Of a stretch of DNA of 64,000 nt, positions 25,825-36,600 are shown piece after piece (position 1 is the stretch's first letter; each line of letters opens with the position of its first letter). Below the pieces are notes generated by a model. That model saw only the letters and a list, made by a program, of their open reading frames with translations, did no database searches and was not told the DNA's origin. The DNA lies in NCBI RefSeq assembly GCF_003044185.1, contig NZ_PYYB01000001.1:2066978-2130977 (forward strand), written 5' to 3'. Made by a program: the position numbers and the translations under genes. This stretch comes from Paraconexibacter algicola. GTDB lineage: Bacteria > Actinomycetota > Thermoleophilia > Solirubrobacterales > Solirubrobacteraceae.

Positions 25825-27578
25825 CCCGCCGGTGCCTCGCGGCGCTCGTCGCCGTCGCCGCGCTCGCCCCCGCGACCAGCGCGCCCGCCGCGACGCACCG
25901 CACCTGGCACGTCGACGCCGACGCGGCCCGTCCCGGCGACGGGACGGCCGCGCGGCCGTTCGCGACCCTCGCCGCGGTGGAGGCGGCCTCCCGGCCCGGT
26001 GACCGCATCGTCGTCGGGCCCTCGCTCACCGCGCTGGACGGTGGCCTGCGCCTGCAGCGCGGGCAGCGCGTCCAGGGTCTCGGCGACCCCCACGGCGGTC
26101 CCGGGGTCCCCGCCGCCCGGATCACGAACACCGCCGCGGCGCGGCTCGACGGCGACGCCGTGCGCCTCGCCGACCACACCGCGGTCCGCGGCCTGCGGAT
26201 CGAGGCCCCGCGGCGCGGCGGCATCTACGGGCTCGACGTCGCGCGCGCGACCGTCACCGGCAACGACGTCAGCGGCCACAACGTCTCCTGCACGCCCGGA
26301 TTCCTGATCCCGCCGTTCGCCGTCCCCACCACCGTTCCCGGGGTCGGGGTGCCGATCCGCGACGGGCTCCACAACGGCTGGGCCGCGATCATGGTCGACG
26401 CGGCGCGCGGCACCACGAACGTCACCGTCGACCGCAACCGCGTCCACGACGCCGACTGCGGCGACGGGATCGACGTGCGGATCTCGGGGGACGCGCAGGG
26501 CCGCGTCCGGATCCGCGGCAACGACGTGCGCGAGCTGCGCGAGGGTCCCGACTTCGAGTCCGTGCTGGCCATCGGCCTGCAGACCCGCGACCGGGCGCGG
26601 CTCGTCGCCGTGCTCGACGACAACCGCCAGCGCGGACTGGGCAACGACGAGGACCTCGGCGTCGGGCCGACCGGTGCCGACAGCGAAGGGGTGTTCGTGA
26701 ACCCCGTCGGGGCCTCCCGCCTGCGCGCGACGATCACCCGCAACGACTACCGCCACACCCGCGGTCGCGGCGGCTTCTCCGCCAACGGCCTGGAGGTCGT
26801 CGCCATGGGGGAGGGCTCGCGCGGTCTCGTGACCGTCCGCGACAGCCACTTCTCCGGCACCCCCGGGGACGTGCTCGAGCTGCTCGCGCTCGGGACCGGC
26901 GCCCGCCTGGCGCTGCGCCTGGAGCGCGTCAGCGCCACCGGATCGACCGGCTTCGCCGGCTCCGGGTTCGGCGACACCGTCGCGATCCCCGGCAACAACG
27001 GCGACTGCCTCATCGCCGCCAGCGGCGGCGCGCGCAACGCGATCGACCTGCGCGTCCGCGACAGCGTCCTGCGCGGCTGCGCGAACAACGGCCTCACCTT
27101 CGGCGCCGCCGTGGCCAACGGGCGCGGGCCGAGCGCGTCGCTCGACGGCGAGATCACCGGCACCACGATCCGCGCCAACCGCGGCGCCGGGCTGCGCGTC
27201 GGCAACGTCGCCGGGCTCGACCGGCTCGCGCTGAAGGTGCAGGACAGCGACCTGTCCGGCAACCGCGGCGCGACCTCCTCACCGGCGAACGTCGTCGCCG
27301 AGGACCTCGGCACCACCGGCCGGGCGACGATCGACCTCGGCGGCGGACCGCTGGGCTCCACCGGCGGCGTCTGCCTCGGCGGCGGCCCGCTCGACGTCGC
27401 GCTCGTGCGCTACGACGTGCACCTGCGTCACGCCTGGTGGGGGCGGCGCGGAGGGCCCGCGACCGGCCGCACGCTCGCGGTCGGCGGCCGCCTCGACGCC
27501 CGCCAGCCGCTGGACGCCGCCCCGGCCCACTGCGGCCGGGACGCGCCGCTCAGCGGCCGAGCCGCACCCAGTCGGTGA
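25821..27578 (+). CDS. Secreted right-handed beta-helix protein
   Basis: The 585-residue protein has a signal peptide (residues 1-24) and then THRTWHVDADAARPGDGTAA, typical of the first turn of pectate-lyase-like beta-helices. Many ITRNDY/VTVDRNRVHD-type short strands follow, with four or more cysteines. No catalytic residues of a known lyase or hydrolase are identifiable. GTG 25821 overlaps the stop of the FG-GAP gene, so the two products are likely made in equal amounts and may form one surface structure. Its last 29 bases overlap the convergent gene. Confidence 0.82.
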   Translation: MTRRCLAALVAVAALAPATSAPAATHRTWHVDADAARPGDGTAARPFATLAAVEAASRPGDRIVVGPSLTALDGGLRLQRGQRVQGLGDPHGGPGVPAARITNTAAARLDGDAVRLADHTAVRGLRIEAPRRGGIYGLDVARATVTGNDVSGHNVSCTPGFLIPPFAVPTTVPGVGVPIRDGLHNGWAAIMVDAARGTTNVTVDRNRVHDADCGDGIDVRISGDAQGRVRIRGNDVRELREGPDFESVLAIGLQTRDRARLVAVLDDNRQRGLGNDEDLGVGPTGADSEGVFVNPVGASRLRATITRNDYRHTRGRGGFSANGLEVVAMGEGSRGLVTVRDSHFSGTPGDVLELLALGTGARLALRLERVSATGSTGFAGSGFGDTVAIPGNNGDCLIAASGGARNAIDLRVRDSVLRGCANNGLTFGAAVANGRGPSASLDGEITGTTIRANRGAGLRVGNVAGLDRLALKVQDSDLSGNRGATSSPANVVAEDLGTTGRATIDLGGGPLGSTGGVCLGGGPLDVALVRYDVHLRHAWWGRRGGPATGRTLAVGGRLDARQPLDAAPAHCGRDAPLSGRAAPSR

Positions 27579-28308
27579 AGTCCGCCCACGTGCCCGACAT
27601 GCGCCAGCCCGCCTCCTGGCAGGCGTGCCGCAGCCGCGGCCACGACGCGGGCTCCCACGCCAGCGCGCGCGCGATCAGCCAGACGAGGCCGAGCAGCGCC
27701 AGGAACGCGCTCAGCACGCCCAGGCCCACGACCGCGGCGGGCAGCCCGTCCGAGTTGCCGGACGCCGGGTCGGCCTGGGCCGCCTGCTTGATCGCCCCGT
27801 CCGCAGCGGCCTGCGGGGGCGCCGGCGCCGGGTCGGGCTGCGGCGTCGCGCCCTGCGGCGTGGCGGTGGGCGCCGGGGTCGCCGCCGCGGACGGCTGCTC
27901 GCCGCCGGTCGCGGGCGCGGCGCCGCTGCCACCCGACCCGCTCGAGCCGCCGCCCGCGGTCGCCGGGGCGGCCGCTCCGGCACCGGCGTCGCCGCCGCCG
28001 CCGGAGCTCGGCTTCTTCGCGCAGTTGCCGTTGGCGCGGCTCTCGATCGCGAGCGTCACCGCCGCCGGGAAGTCCGGGGCGTACTGCTCGATGTCCGGCG
28101 TGACGTTGTCGCGCGCCTCCTTCAGCTCGGCGGCCGAGAAGCTGCACGGGTTGATCGCGCCGTCCTTCTGGAAGTCCTTGTAGACGTCCTCGAACGCGTC
28201 CGCGTGCGCGGGCGCCACGGGCGCGAGCAGCACCAGGGCGCCGAGCACCAGGGCGACGGCGCTGCGCGCACGGCGCAGGGGACGGACGGGGGACGGCGAG
28301 CCGCTCAC
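27550..28308 (-). CDS. Exported single-span protein with Gly/Ala/Pro-rich linker
   Basis: The 252-residue protein has a signal peptide (cleavage near AHADA, residue 37) and a short helical domain with two cysteines (C55 and C96). A low-complexity linker of about 85 Gly, Ser, Ala and Pro residues follows. After it come one transmembrane helix (GLGVLSAFLALLGLVWLIAR) and a tryptophan-rich cytoplasmic tail. This is a membrane-anchored extracellular domain on a flexible stalk. I recognise no family. It is divergent from the O-antigen-ligase-like gene and overlaps the beta-helix gene tail to tail. Confidence 0.7.
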   Translation of the reverse strand: MSGSPSPVRPLRRARSAVALVLGALVLLAPVAPAHADAFEDVYKDFQKDGAINPCSFSAAELKEARDNVTPDIEQYAPDFPAAVTLAIESRANGNCAKKPSSGGGGDAGAGAAAPATAGGGSSGSGGSGAAPATGGEQPSAAATPAPTATPQGATPQPDPAPAPPQAAADGAIKQAAQADPASGNSDGLPAAVVGLGVLSAFLALLGLVWLIARALAWEPASWPRLRHACQEAGWRMSGTWADFTDWVRLGR

Positions 28309-28334
28309 CTCCCCGATGCTACCGTCGTGCGCCG

Positions 28335-30623
28335 GTGCAGGCCGTCGCTTCCCAGCCCACCCGCGCCGCCGGCGCGACCACTCCCGCGCTGTCCGACGCG
28401 CACCGCGACGGCCGCCGCGTGCAGATCGCGCTCCTGCTCGTCGTCCTCTACGGCATCTTCCGCAACGGCGCGACCGGCCTCGACGCGGCCGCCTGGACGA
28501 TCACGCTCGCGGCCCTCCTCGGGCTCGCGGTCGTGGCGGTCTCGCTGCGTCCCGGCGGCCCGCGACCGCGCACCGCGCGCGGCGGGCGCGTCGGCCTCGC
28601 GCTGCTCGCCGCGTTCGCGCTGTGGAGCGGCCTGACGTTCCTGTGGACCGTCGAGCCGTCCGGCACCTGGCGCGAGCTCAACCGGGCGGTGCTCTACGCG
28701 ATCGTCGCCGCCACCGCGATGGCGGCCGCGTCCCTCGCCGGGGACCGCGCGATCGAGCGCACCGCGCTCGGCCTGCTCGCCGTCGCGACGCTGACCGCGC
28801 TGTGGGCGATCGCCGGGAAGCTCATCCCCGGGGTCACGCTGTTCGGGCTCGTCGACCTCGACCACACCCGCGACCTCGCCCGCCTGCGCGCGCCGCTGGG
28901 CTACTGGAACGCGCTGGCGCTCATCTGCGTGCTCGGCATCCCGATCGGGCTGCGGCTCACGACCGACCGGGCGCGCAGCCCGCGCGTGCGACTCGGGGCG
29001 CTCGCCATCCTCTTCCTGCTCGCCACGACGCAGCTGATGACGTACTCGCGCGGCGGGATCCTCGCGCTCGTCGTCTCGATCGGACTGCTCACCGCGCTCG
29101 GCCCGCACCGCCTGCGCACCCTCATCGTCGTCGCGGTCGTCGCCGCCTGCGCCGCCCCCGGACTCGTCTACGCGTTCGAGACCGACGCGCTCGTCGGCAA
29201 CGGCGTCCCGCTCGACACGCGCGAGAGCGCCGGGCTGAAGCTCCTCGCGATCCTCGTGCCGTGCCTGCTCGCACTGCTCGCGATCGGCTGGGGGCTGCTG
29301 CGCTCGGAGGACCGCGTGCGCTGGACCGCCGCGCAGAGCCGCCGGGTCTGGCGCATCGTCGGGGTGCTCGCCGTGTCCGCCGCGTTCGTCGGCGCGTGCG
29401 TCGCGATGGCCGAGCACGGCGGCCCGCGCGGCGCGCTCGACTGGGCGACCTCGTCGTTCACCGAGGAGGCCAAGGACGAGCAGTTCGACCCCAGCCGCGT
29501 CGTCACCGCGAACTCCGGCAACCGCTGGACATGGTGGAAGGAGGCCGCGGGTGGCTTGCGCGACCGGCCGCTCGGCGGCTGGGGCGCCGGCTCGTTCCCC
29601 GTCGTCCACAAGCTCTACCGCGACGACCAGCTGAGCGTCGTGCAGCCGCACTCCGTGCCGCTGCAGTTCCTCGTCGAGACCGGCGTCGTCGGTGGGCTGC
29701 TCGCGCTCGGGGCGATCTTCACCCTGCTCGGCGTCGGGTACCTTCGCGTGCGCGACATGCGCCCCGGCCGGGAGCGGGAGCTCGGCGTGACCCTGCTCGC
29801 CGCCGGCGTGGCCTGGACCGTGCACGGCATCTTCGACTGGGACTGGTCGCTGCCCGGCGCGACGCTCCCGATGATGGTCGCGATGGGCACGCTCGTCGCG
29901 CTGCCCGCGCGCGCCGTGCCTCCGCGCGAGCGCAGCGTCGAGGCGCTGCTCGGCTCCTCCGCGTCCCCTGGCCGCTGGGGCCTCGTCGCGCTCGCCGCCC
30001 TGCTGGCGGCGGCGGCGATCGGATCGGCGCAGCTCCCCGCGCGCGCCGAGAGCGTCGCCGCGGAGGCCGAGACGATCGCCGGCGACCGGCAGGACCCGGT
30101 CGCGCTCGAGCAGGCCGCCGCCCGCGCCGACCTCGCCGCACGCCTCGATCCCGTGTCGGTGCGGCCGCTGTTCGTGGCGGCCGCGATCGCGCAGGGCCGC
30201 GGCCGGCTGATCGAGGCGCGCCGGCTGCTGCTCGACGCGGTCGACCGCCAGCCCTACAGCGCGGAGGCCTGGTACCGCCTGGCGCTCGTCGCGCTCGCGC
30301 TCGCCGACTTCGAGGGCTTCCAGGACGCCGCCACCCGCGCGCTGCGCAACGACCCGTCCAGCGGGACGGCGCTCGGGCTCGCGCGGCGCGCCGAGCTCGC
30401 GCGCACCCCGACGTCCGCGTCCGCGACCGCGACCGGCACGCCGCTCGCCGCCGCCGGCGCGGTGGCGCCCGTGGGCGTCGCCCCGGCGCCGACCGACCCG
30501 ACCGGCGCCGCCGCGCCGACCGGTGCGGCCGGTGTCGCGCCGACCCCGGTCCCGACGCCGACGCCGGCGCCGACCGTGACCCCGGACGCGGTCGCGACGC
30601 CGGGCCTGCCCGCCTCGCCGTAG
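28335..30623 (+). CDS. O-antigen ligase/polymerase-like membrane protein with TPR tail
   Basis: The 762-residue protein has about 12 membrane helices and the Wzy/WaaL core. It shows TTQLMTYSRGGILALVVSIG and a large outer loop ending in SGNRWTWWKEAAGGLRDRP and GGWGAGSF. Such enzymes polymerise or ligate lipid-linked glycans on the outside of the membrane. Residues about 570-690 look like tetratricopeptide helices, and the last 70 residues are a proline/threonine-rich tail. The start is GTG 28335. It belongs functionally with the glycan genes at 19,449-23,941. Confidence 0.82.
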   Translation: MQAVASQPTRAAGATTPALSDAHRDGRRVQIALLLVVLYGIFRNGATGLDAAAWTITLAALLGLAVVAVSLRPGGPRPRTARGGRVGLALLAAFALWSGLTFLWTVEPSGTWRELNRAVLYAIVAATAMAAASLAGDRAIERTALGLLAVATLTALWAIAGKLIPGVTLFGLVDLDHTRDLARLRAPLGYWNALALICVLGIPIGLRLTTDRARSPRVRLGALAILFLLATTQLMTYSRGGILALVVSIGLLTALGPHRLRTLIVVAVVAACAAPGLVYAFETDALVGNGVPLDTRESAGLKLLAILVPCLLALLAIGWGLLRSEDRVRWTAAQSRRVWRIVGVLAVSAAFVGACVAMAEHGGPRGALDWATSSFTEEAKDEQFDPSRVVTANSGNRWTWWKEAAGGLRDRPLGGWGAGSFPVVHKLYRDDQLSVVQPHSVPLQFLVETGVVGGLLALGAIFTLLGVGYLRVRDMRPGRERELGVTLLAAGVAWTVHGIFDWDWSLPGATLPMMVAMGTLVALPARAVPPRERSVEALLGSSASPGRWGLVALAALLAAAAIGSAQLPARAESVAAEAETIAGDRQDPVALEQAAARADLAARLDPVSVRPLFVAAAIAQGRGRLIEARRLLLDAVDRQPYSAEAWYRLALVALALADFEGFQDAATRALRNDPSSGTALGLARRAELARTPTSASATATGTPLAAAGAVAPVGVAPAPTDPTGAAAPTGAAGVAPTPVPTPTPAPTVTPDAVATPGLPASP

Positions 30624-30625
30624 CC

Positions 30626-30662
30626 GGACCGGCGGGTCCGCCGGTCGGGCGGACGCCGGTCC
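30626..30662. terminator. Bidirectional hairpin terminator
   Basis: GGACCGGC (30626-30633) and GTCCGCC (30636-30642) pair with GGCGGAC (30648-30654) and GCCGGTCC (30655-30662). The result is a 15-pair stem with a 2-base bulge and a 5-base loop. It fills the 49-base gap between two convergent stop codons and could stop transcription from both sides. Confidence 0.7.
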
Positions 30663-30672
30663 CCGGGGCCGC

Positions 30673-33600
30673 TCAGGAGTCGGGCGCGACGAGGATCGGG
30701 ACGATCCCCTTCAGCAGCGCGTAGCCCGCGCCGATCGCCACGAGGACGAGCAGGACGCCGATCACCCGCTCGCTCGGCAGCCACCGCGACGTCGCCGTGC
30801 GCGTCGCCGGCCGCCGGCGCTGCGGGCGCTGCGCGCGGCGTCCCCGGCCCGGGCGCGCGTTGTCGCGCAGCGCGAGCAGCTCGGCCCGCCGCGCCGCGCT
30901 GATCTGGACCGGGGCGGCCACCGGGGCCTGCGCCTCGTCGTCCTCCGGGAAGACGAGCTCCTCCTCCAGCTCCGCGTCGGCCGCGCCGAGCGCGTCCTGC
31001 TCGAGCGTCGGCCCGTCCACGTCAAGGTCGCCGTCCCCGTCGCCGTGGGGGAAGAGCTCCTCCTTGGACGGGACCGGCTTGCCGGCGCGGCGGGCCGCGC
31101 GACGGGCGTGCTTGGCGGCCTTCTTCTGGCGCTTGCGCTCCTGGGCGGCGGCCTGCTCGCGCGCCCGCTCGGCCCGCTCGCGCGCCTCCTCCTCGCGGGC
31201 GAGCTCCTCCTCCGCGAGCTCGGCACGCTCCTGCGCGTCCCGCTCGGCCTGCTCGAGCTCGGCGGCGTGCGCCTGCACGGCCGCGAGCTCCGCGTCGGCC
31301 GCCGCCTGCCGCTCCGCCTCCACGCGCGCCGTCTCGGCGGCGGCGAGCGCCTGCTCCTGCGCCGCGTCGCGCGCCTCCTGGGCCTGCTGCTCGGCGACCT
31401 CGCGCTCCTGGGCCTGCCGGTCGGCGAGCTCCTGGGCGGCCTGGGCCTGCTGCTTGGCCAGCGCGCGCTCGTGCGCCTCGCGCTCCGCGGCCTCGCGCGC
31501 GGCCTGCGCCTCCTGCTCGGCGAGCTCGCGCTCACGCGCCTCCCGCTCGGCCTCGAGCTGCGCGGCGCGCGCCTCCCGCTCCGCCGCGGCGCGCTCCTGC
31601 GCCGCCGCGGCCGCCTGCGCCTCCGCCTCCGCCGCCGCGGCCCGGGCGATCTCCGCGGCCGCGGCCGCCTCGTCGGAGGCCGCCGACAGCTCCTCGACCC
31701 GTGCCTCGAGCACCGCGCGCGCCGCCGCCTCCGCGTCGGCGCGGCCCGCCTGCTCGCGCGCCGCCTCCAGGGCCGCCTCGAGCTCCTGCTCGGTGCTCTC
31801 GCGCGCCCGCAGCTCGACCTCGGCCCGCTCCTGCGCCGCGAGCGCGGCGGCCTGCGCGGCCTCCAGGGCGCGCGCGACCCGGTCGCGCTCCTGCGCCGCC
31901 GCGGTCGCCTGCGCCTCGGTCTGCTCGACGAGCGCCTGGACCTCGCCGGCCTCGCGGTCCGCGGCGTCGGCGTCCTGCTCGGCCTGCAGGCGCAGCTCGG
32001 CCTGCTCGCGCGCCCGCCGCTCGGCGTCGGCGGCCTCGTCACGGGCAGCGCGCGCCGCGACCTCGAGCTGCTCGACCCGCTCCAGCGCGGCCGCCGTCTC
32101 CGCGTTCGCGGCGGCCACCGCGGCCTCGAGCTCCTCGATCTGCCGGTCGGCGAGCTCCTGCGCCTCGGTCCGGGCCGCGAGCGCCGCCGCCTCGGTCTCC
32201 TGCACGCGCCGCTCGGCCGCGGCGAGCGCCTCGGTCGCGCGGCCCAGCTCGGCCGCGAGCGTCTCGGCCGCCTCGTCGGACTCCTCGCGCACGGCGACGA
32301 GGTCGGACTCGAGCGCCGCCGCCGTCTCCCGCTGGCGCGTGGCGGTCTCGCGCAGCTGCTCGACCTCCGCGCTCAGCGCGGCGATCCGCTCCTGGGCCTC
32401 GCGCTCCTGCGCCGCCGCGGTCGCCTGCGCCTCGGCGAGCTGGCCGGACACGTCGGCGACGTGCTCGGCGTCCGCGCGCGCCTGCTCGTCGCGGGCGCGA
32501 CCGGTCGCCTCCAGCTGCTCCTCGAGCGCCTGGATCCGGGCGCGCGCCTCGTCGAGCTCGCGGGCACGGTCGGCGGCCTCCTGCTCGGTCGCCGCGACGA
32601 CCGCGGTCGTCCGCTCCACCTCGGCGACCGCCTCCGTGCGGGCCTGGCGCGCGGCGTCGGCGGCCTGCTCCAGCTCGTCGACGCGGGCCTGCAGCGGCGC
32701 GACCTGCGCGGCCTGCGGCTCGAGCTCGGCGACCCGGGCCTCCAGCGGGGACAGCTCGTCCAGCCGCGCGCGGAGCGCCGGCAGCGCCAGCGCGTCGGGC
32801 TCCAGCTGCTCGATCCGCCGCTCGGCGTCGGCCGCGCGGGCGGTCGCCGCGGCGAGCGCGGTGCGCGCGTCCTCGAGCTCGGCCTGCACGGCGCCCGCGC
32901 GGAGCGCGTCGGGGCGCAGCGTCTCGACCTGGGCGACGAGCTCGTCGACGCGCCGCCCGGCCTCCTGGGCGCGCCGCTCGGCCTCGTCCAGCGCGGTCCG
33001 GGCCAGCGTGAGGTCCTCGCGCGTGGCGTCGACCTCCTGTGCCGCCTCGCGCTCGCGCGCCTGCAGCGAGGCGCGCGTCGCCTCGAGCTCGGCCCGCAGG
33101 GCGGTCCGCTCACCGGTCGCCGCGTCGAGTGCCGTGCGCAGCTCGGTCGCCTGCGCCTGGGCGGCGTCGAGCGCCTCGCGGACGGTCGCCGCCTCGCCGC
33201 CGGCGGTGTCGAGCTGGGCTCGCAGCTCGGCGGCCCGTCCGTCGGCCGCCTCGAGCCGGGCGCGCAGCTCGGTCGTCTCCGCGGTCGAGCGCTCGAGCGT
33301 CTCCCGCGCGGTCGCGGCGTCCGCGGTCGCCGCGTCCAGGCGCCCGCGCAGCTCGGTCGCCTGCACGTCCGCGGCGTCGAGCGCCTCGCGGACCTCGGCG
33401 GTCTGCGCCGTCGCGGCGTCGCGCTGCTCGCGCACGGCCCGCGACTCGTCCTCCAGCGCGGCGAGCCGCGCGCGCGCCTCCTGCAGCTCGGCCGCGGTCG
33501 CGGCGGCCTGCTCCTGCGCCGCACGCAGCTCCTCCTGGGCGGCCTCGGTCTCGGCGCGGGCCGCGGCGAGGTCCGCGTCGGTCTCCTGCGCGTCGCTGCG

Positions 33601-36600
33601 GACCTCGTCCGCGCGGCGCTCGGCGTCCTGCGCGGCCTGCCGGGCGGCGGCGAGGTCGGCGCGCGCCGCCTCCTCGCGCTCGCGCGCCTCGCGGGCCTGC
33701 TGCTGCGCGGCCGCGGTCTCCTCCTGGGCGCGGGCGAGGTCGGTCGCGGAGACCTCCGCGGCCTCGCGCGCGGCCTGCGCCTCCGAGTCCGCCTCCTGCG
33801 CCCGGGCGAGCGCCGCGGCCGCCTCGAGCGTCGCGCTCTCCGCGGCGGCGCGCGCGTCGGCCAGCGACGCGTCGCGCTCCGCCACCGTGCGGGTCAGGGC
33901 GTCGCGCTCGGTCCGCAGCTCCTCGAGCTCCGCGGTCAGCTGCTCGCGCTCGTCCCCGAGATCGTCCAGGCGCGCCACGGCCTGCTCGCGTGCGCGGTCG
34001 AGCTCCGCCGCCCGCGCCTGCGCGGCCTCCTGCGCCTCGCGCAGCGCCGCCACCTGCGCGTCGCGGTCCGCGGTCAGCTCCGCGACCGCCGCCTCCGCCG
34101 TGGCGAGGCGGGCCGTCAGCCCGTCGCGCTCCGCGGTCGTCGCCTCCTGCTGGGCGGCGAGCGCCTCCTGCGCCTCGCGGGCCTCCGTCGCGCGCGCGTC
34201 GAGGGCGGCGCGCACGCGGTCGTGCTCATCGCGCAGGGTCGCGAGCTCGCCGGTCGCGCGGTCGTGCTCCTCGCGCAGGTCGGTCAGCTGCGCCAGCGCG
34301 GCCGCCTCCTGGTCCCGCAGGTCGGCCAGCTCCGCGTCGGCGGTCGCGATCCGCTCCTGTGCCCCGTCGCGCTCCTCGCGCGCCCGGGCGAGCGCCTCCT
34401 GCGCGGACCGCAGCTCGTCGGTGAGCTCCTGCAGCCGCGCGGAGGAGGCCTCACGCTCGGCCGCGAGCGCGGCAAGCTCCGTTGCGGTCCGGTCCCGCTC
34501 CCCGGAGACCGCGACCAGCCGTGCCTGCAGCTCCTCGCTGCGCGCTCCCAGCTCCTGCTCCAGCGCGGCGCGCGCGTCGGCCGCCTCGGTCGCGAGCCGT
34601 TCCGCCGCGACGCGGCGATCCGCCTCCTCCACGGCGCGCTGCTCGGCCGCCCGGAGGCGCTCCTCCGCCTCCTGGGCCTGTGCGATCGCCGCGGTCGCCC
34701 GCTCGGTGGCCAGCGCCGCCTCGCGCTCGGCCTCGCGGGCCTCCTCGCGCGCGTCCTGCGCGCCGACCCGCAGCTCCTGGGCCTCCTCGAGCGCCTGCGC
34801 CGCCCGCTCCTGCGCGGCCTCGCGCGCGGCGGTCTCGTCGTCCAGGCGCTCCCCGGCGTCCTGCGCGGCCGACCGGGCGGCCTGGAGCGCCGACCGCGCC
34901 TCCTCGAGCTCCCCGGTCAGCCGGGCGACCTGCGCCTGGAGGGCGGGCACGGCCTCGCCGCGCTCCTGCGCCTCCTGCGCGGCGGTCCGGGCGGCGGCGA
35001 GCGCCGTCTCGGCGTCGTCGGAGCGGGACTGCAGGGTCGCGAGGCGGTCCTGCGCCTCGGTCAGCTGCCGCTGCAGCGACTCGCGCAGGTCCCCGGCCCC
35101 GACGAGCTCGCCGGTCAGGTCGCGGATCTGGGCCTGGGCGTCGGCGAGCTCGCGCGTCGCGGTCGCCGCGCGCTCGCGCAGCTGCTCCGCGGAGGTCCGC
35201 TCCGCCGCCAGCGCACCCTCGAGATCGCGCGCCTGGGAGACCGCGCTCTCCGCCTCGCGCGCGGCCTGCTCGGCCCGCTCGGTCGAGCTCGCCAGCGACG
35301 CCTCGGCCTCGTCGGCGCGCTGCTCGAGCTCCTCGACGCGGCGCAGCAGCTCGACCTCGCGCTCGGCCAGGCCGTCCGCCTCCGCCGCGCGCTCCCGCAG
35401 CCCCGCGATGCTCTCCTGCGCCTCGCGGGCGTCGCGCTCGGCACGCTCGGCCCGGATCTCCGCCTCGGCGGCCCGCTCGGCCGCCTCCTCGGCGGCCTGC
35501 TCCAGCTGGGCGGCCCGATCGCGCGCGTCGGTGGTCCGCTGCTCGAGCGCCAGCAGCCGGCTCTGCGCCTCCGCGACCTGCGCGTCGAGCACCGTCGCCC
35601 GCTGCGCCTGGGCGGCCGCCTTCTCCCGCAGCTCGGTCTGCGCGGCGTTCGCGCCCTCGAGATCCCGGGCCAGCGAGGTCGCCTGCCGATCGAGCTCGGC
35701 GGCGCGCCGCTCGGCCTGCTCGGCGCGCTCCGTCAGCTGGGCGGCGACCGACCGGGCGAGCTGCGCCTCCTCGTCCAGGGCGGCGGACCGGGCCTCGGAG
35801 CGCTCCGCGCGCGCGACGGCCTCCTGGGCGGCGCGGGCGGCCTGCTCCTCCAGACGGGCCGCGCGACCGCGCTCCTGCTCGAGCGCCGCGCGGACCTCGG
35901 CGAGGGTCGTCTCGAGCTCCTGCGCCTGCGCGGTGCGCTCGCGCGCCTCGTCGCCGAGCGCCGCCAGGCGCTGCTCCGCGTCGCGGGCGCGGGACGCCGC
36001 CGCGTCCAGCTCCTGGGCCAGCCGGGTCGCCGACGCCGCGTCCTCCTCGCGGCGGGCGAGCGAGTCCTCGAGCTGGGCGATCTGCTCGGCGGTGACCGCC
36101 GCGCGCTCCGCGGCCTCCCGCGCGCGGGCCTGCTCGCCCTCCTGCGAGCGCGCGAGCTCGGCCCGGAGCGCGCGCAGCTCGTCCCCGCGCGCGACGACCT
36201 GCGCCTCGAGCTCCTGCACCCGCGTCGCCGTCTCGCCCGAGCGCTCCAGGGCCTCCGCCAGCTGCTCCTCCAGCGCGCGGGCACGCTCCTGCGCGGTGAG
36301 CGCCTGCTCCCGTGACCGGGCGGCGAGCTCCTCGGCGTCCTCGAGCGCCGCGACCCGCTCCCGGGCCCCTGCCAGCTCGACCTGCAGCTCGCGCAGCTCG
36401 GCCTGCACGCGGTGCGCGGTCGCCTCCGCCTCCTGCCGGGCCCCGCCCTGCGCACGCAGCCGCTCGCGCGCCTCGTCGAGCTCGGCGGCCGCCGCCTCGG
36501 CCGCGGTGCGGCGCAGCCGCTCCTGGTCCAGGGCCGCCTGTAGCGCCTCGGTGCGCGCCGCCTGCGCGCGCGTCTCCTCGAGCTCGCGCTCCAGCGCGGC

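Noticed and set aside
31045-36315. A 1756-codon open frame in another plus-strand phase of the same region
   Set aside because: Same composition effect; the product is Leu/Arg/Gly-rich without any recognisable domain.
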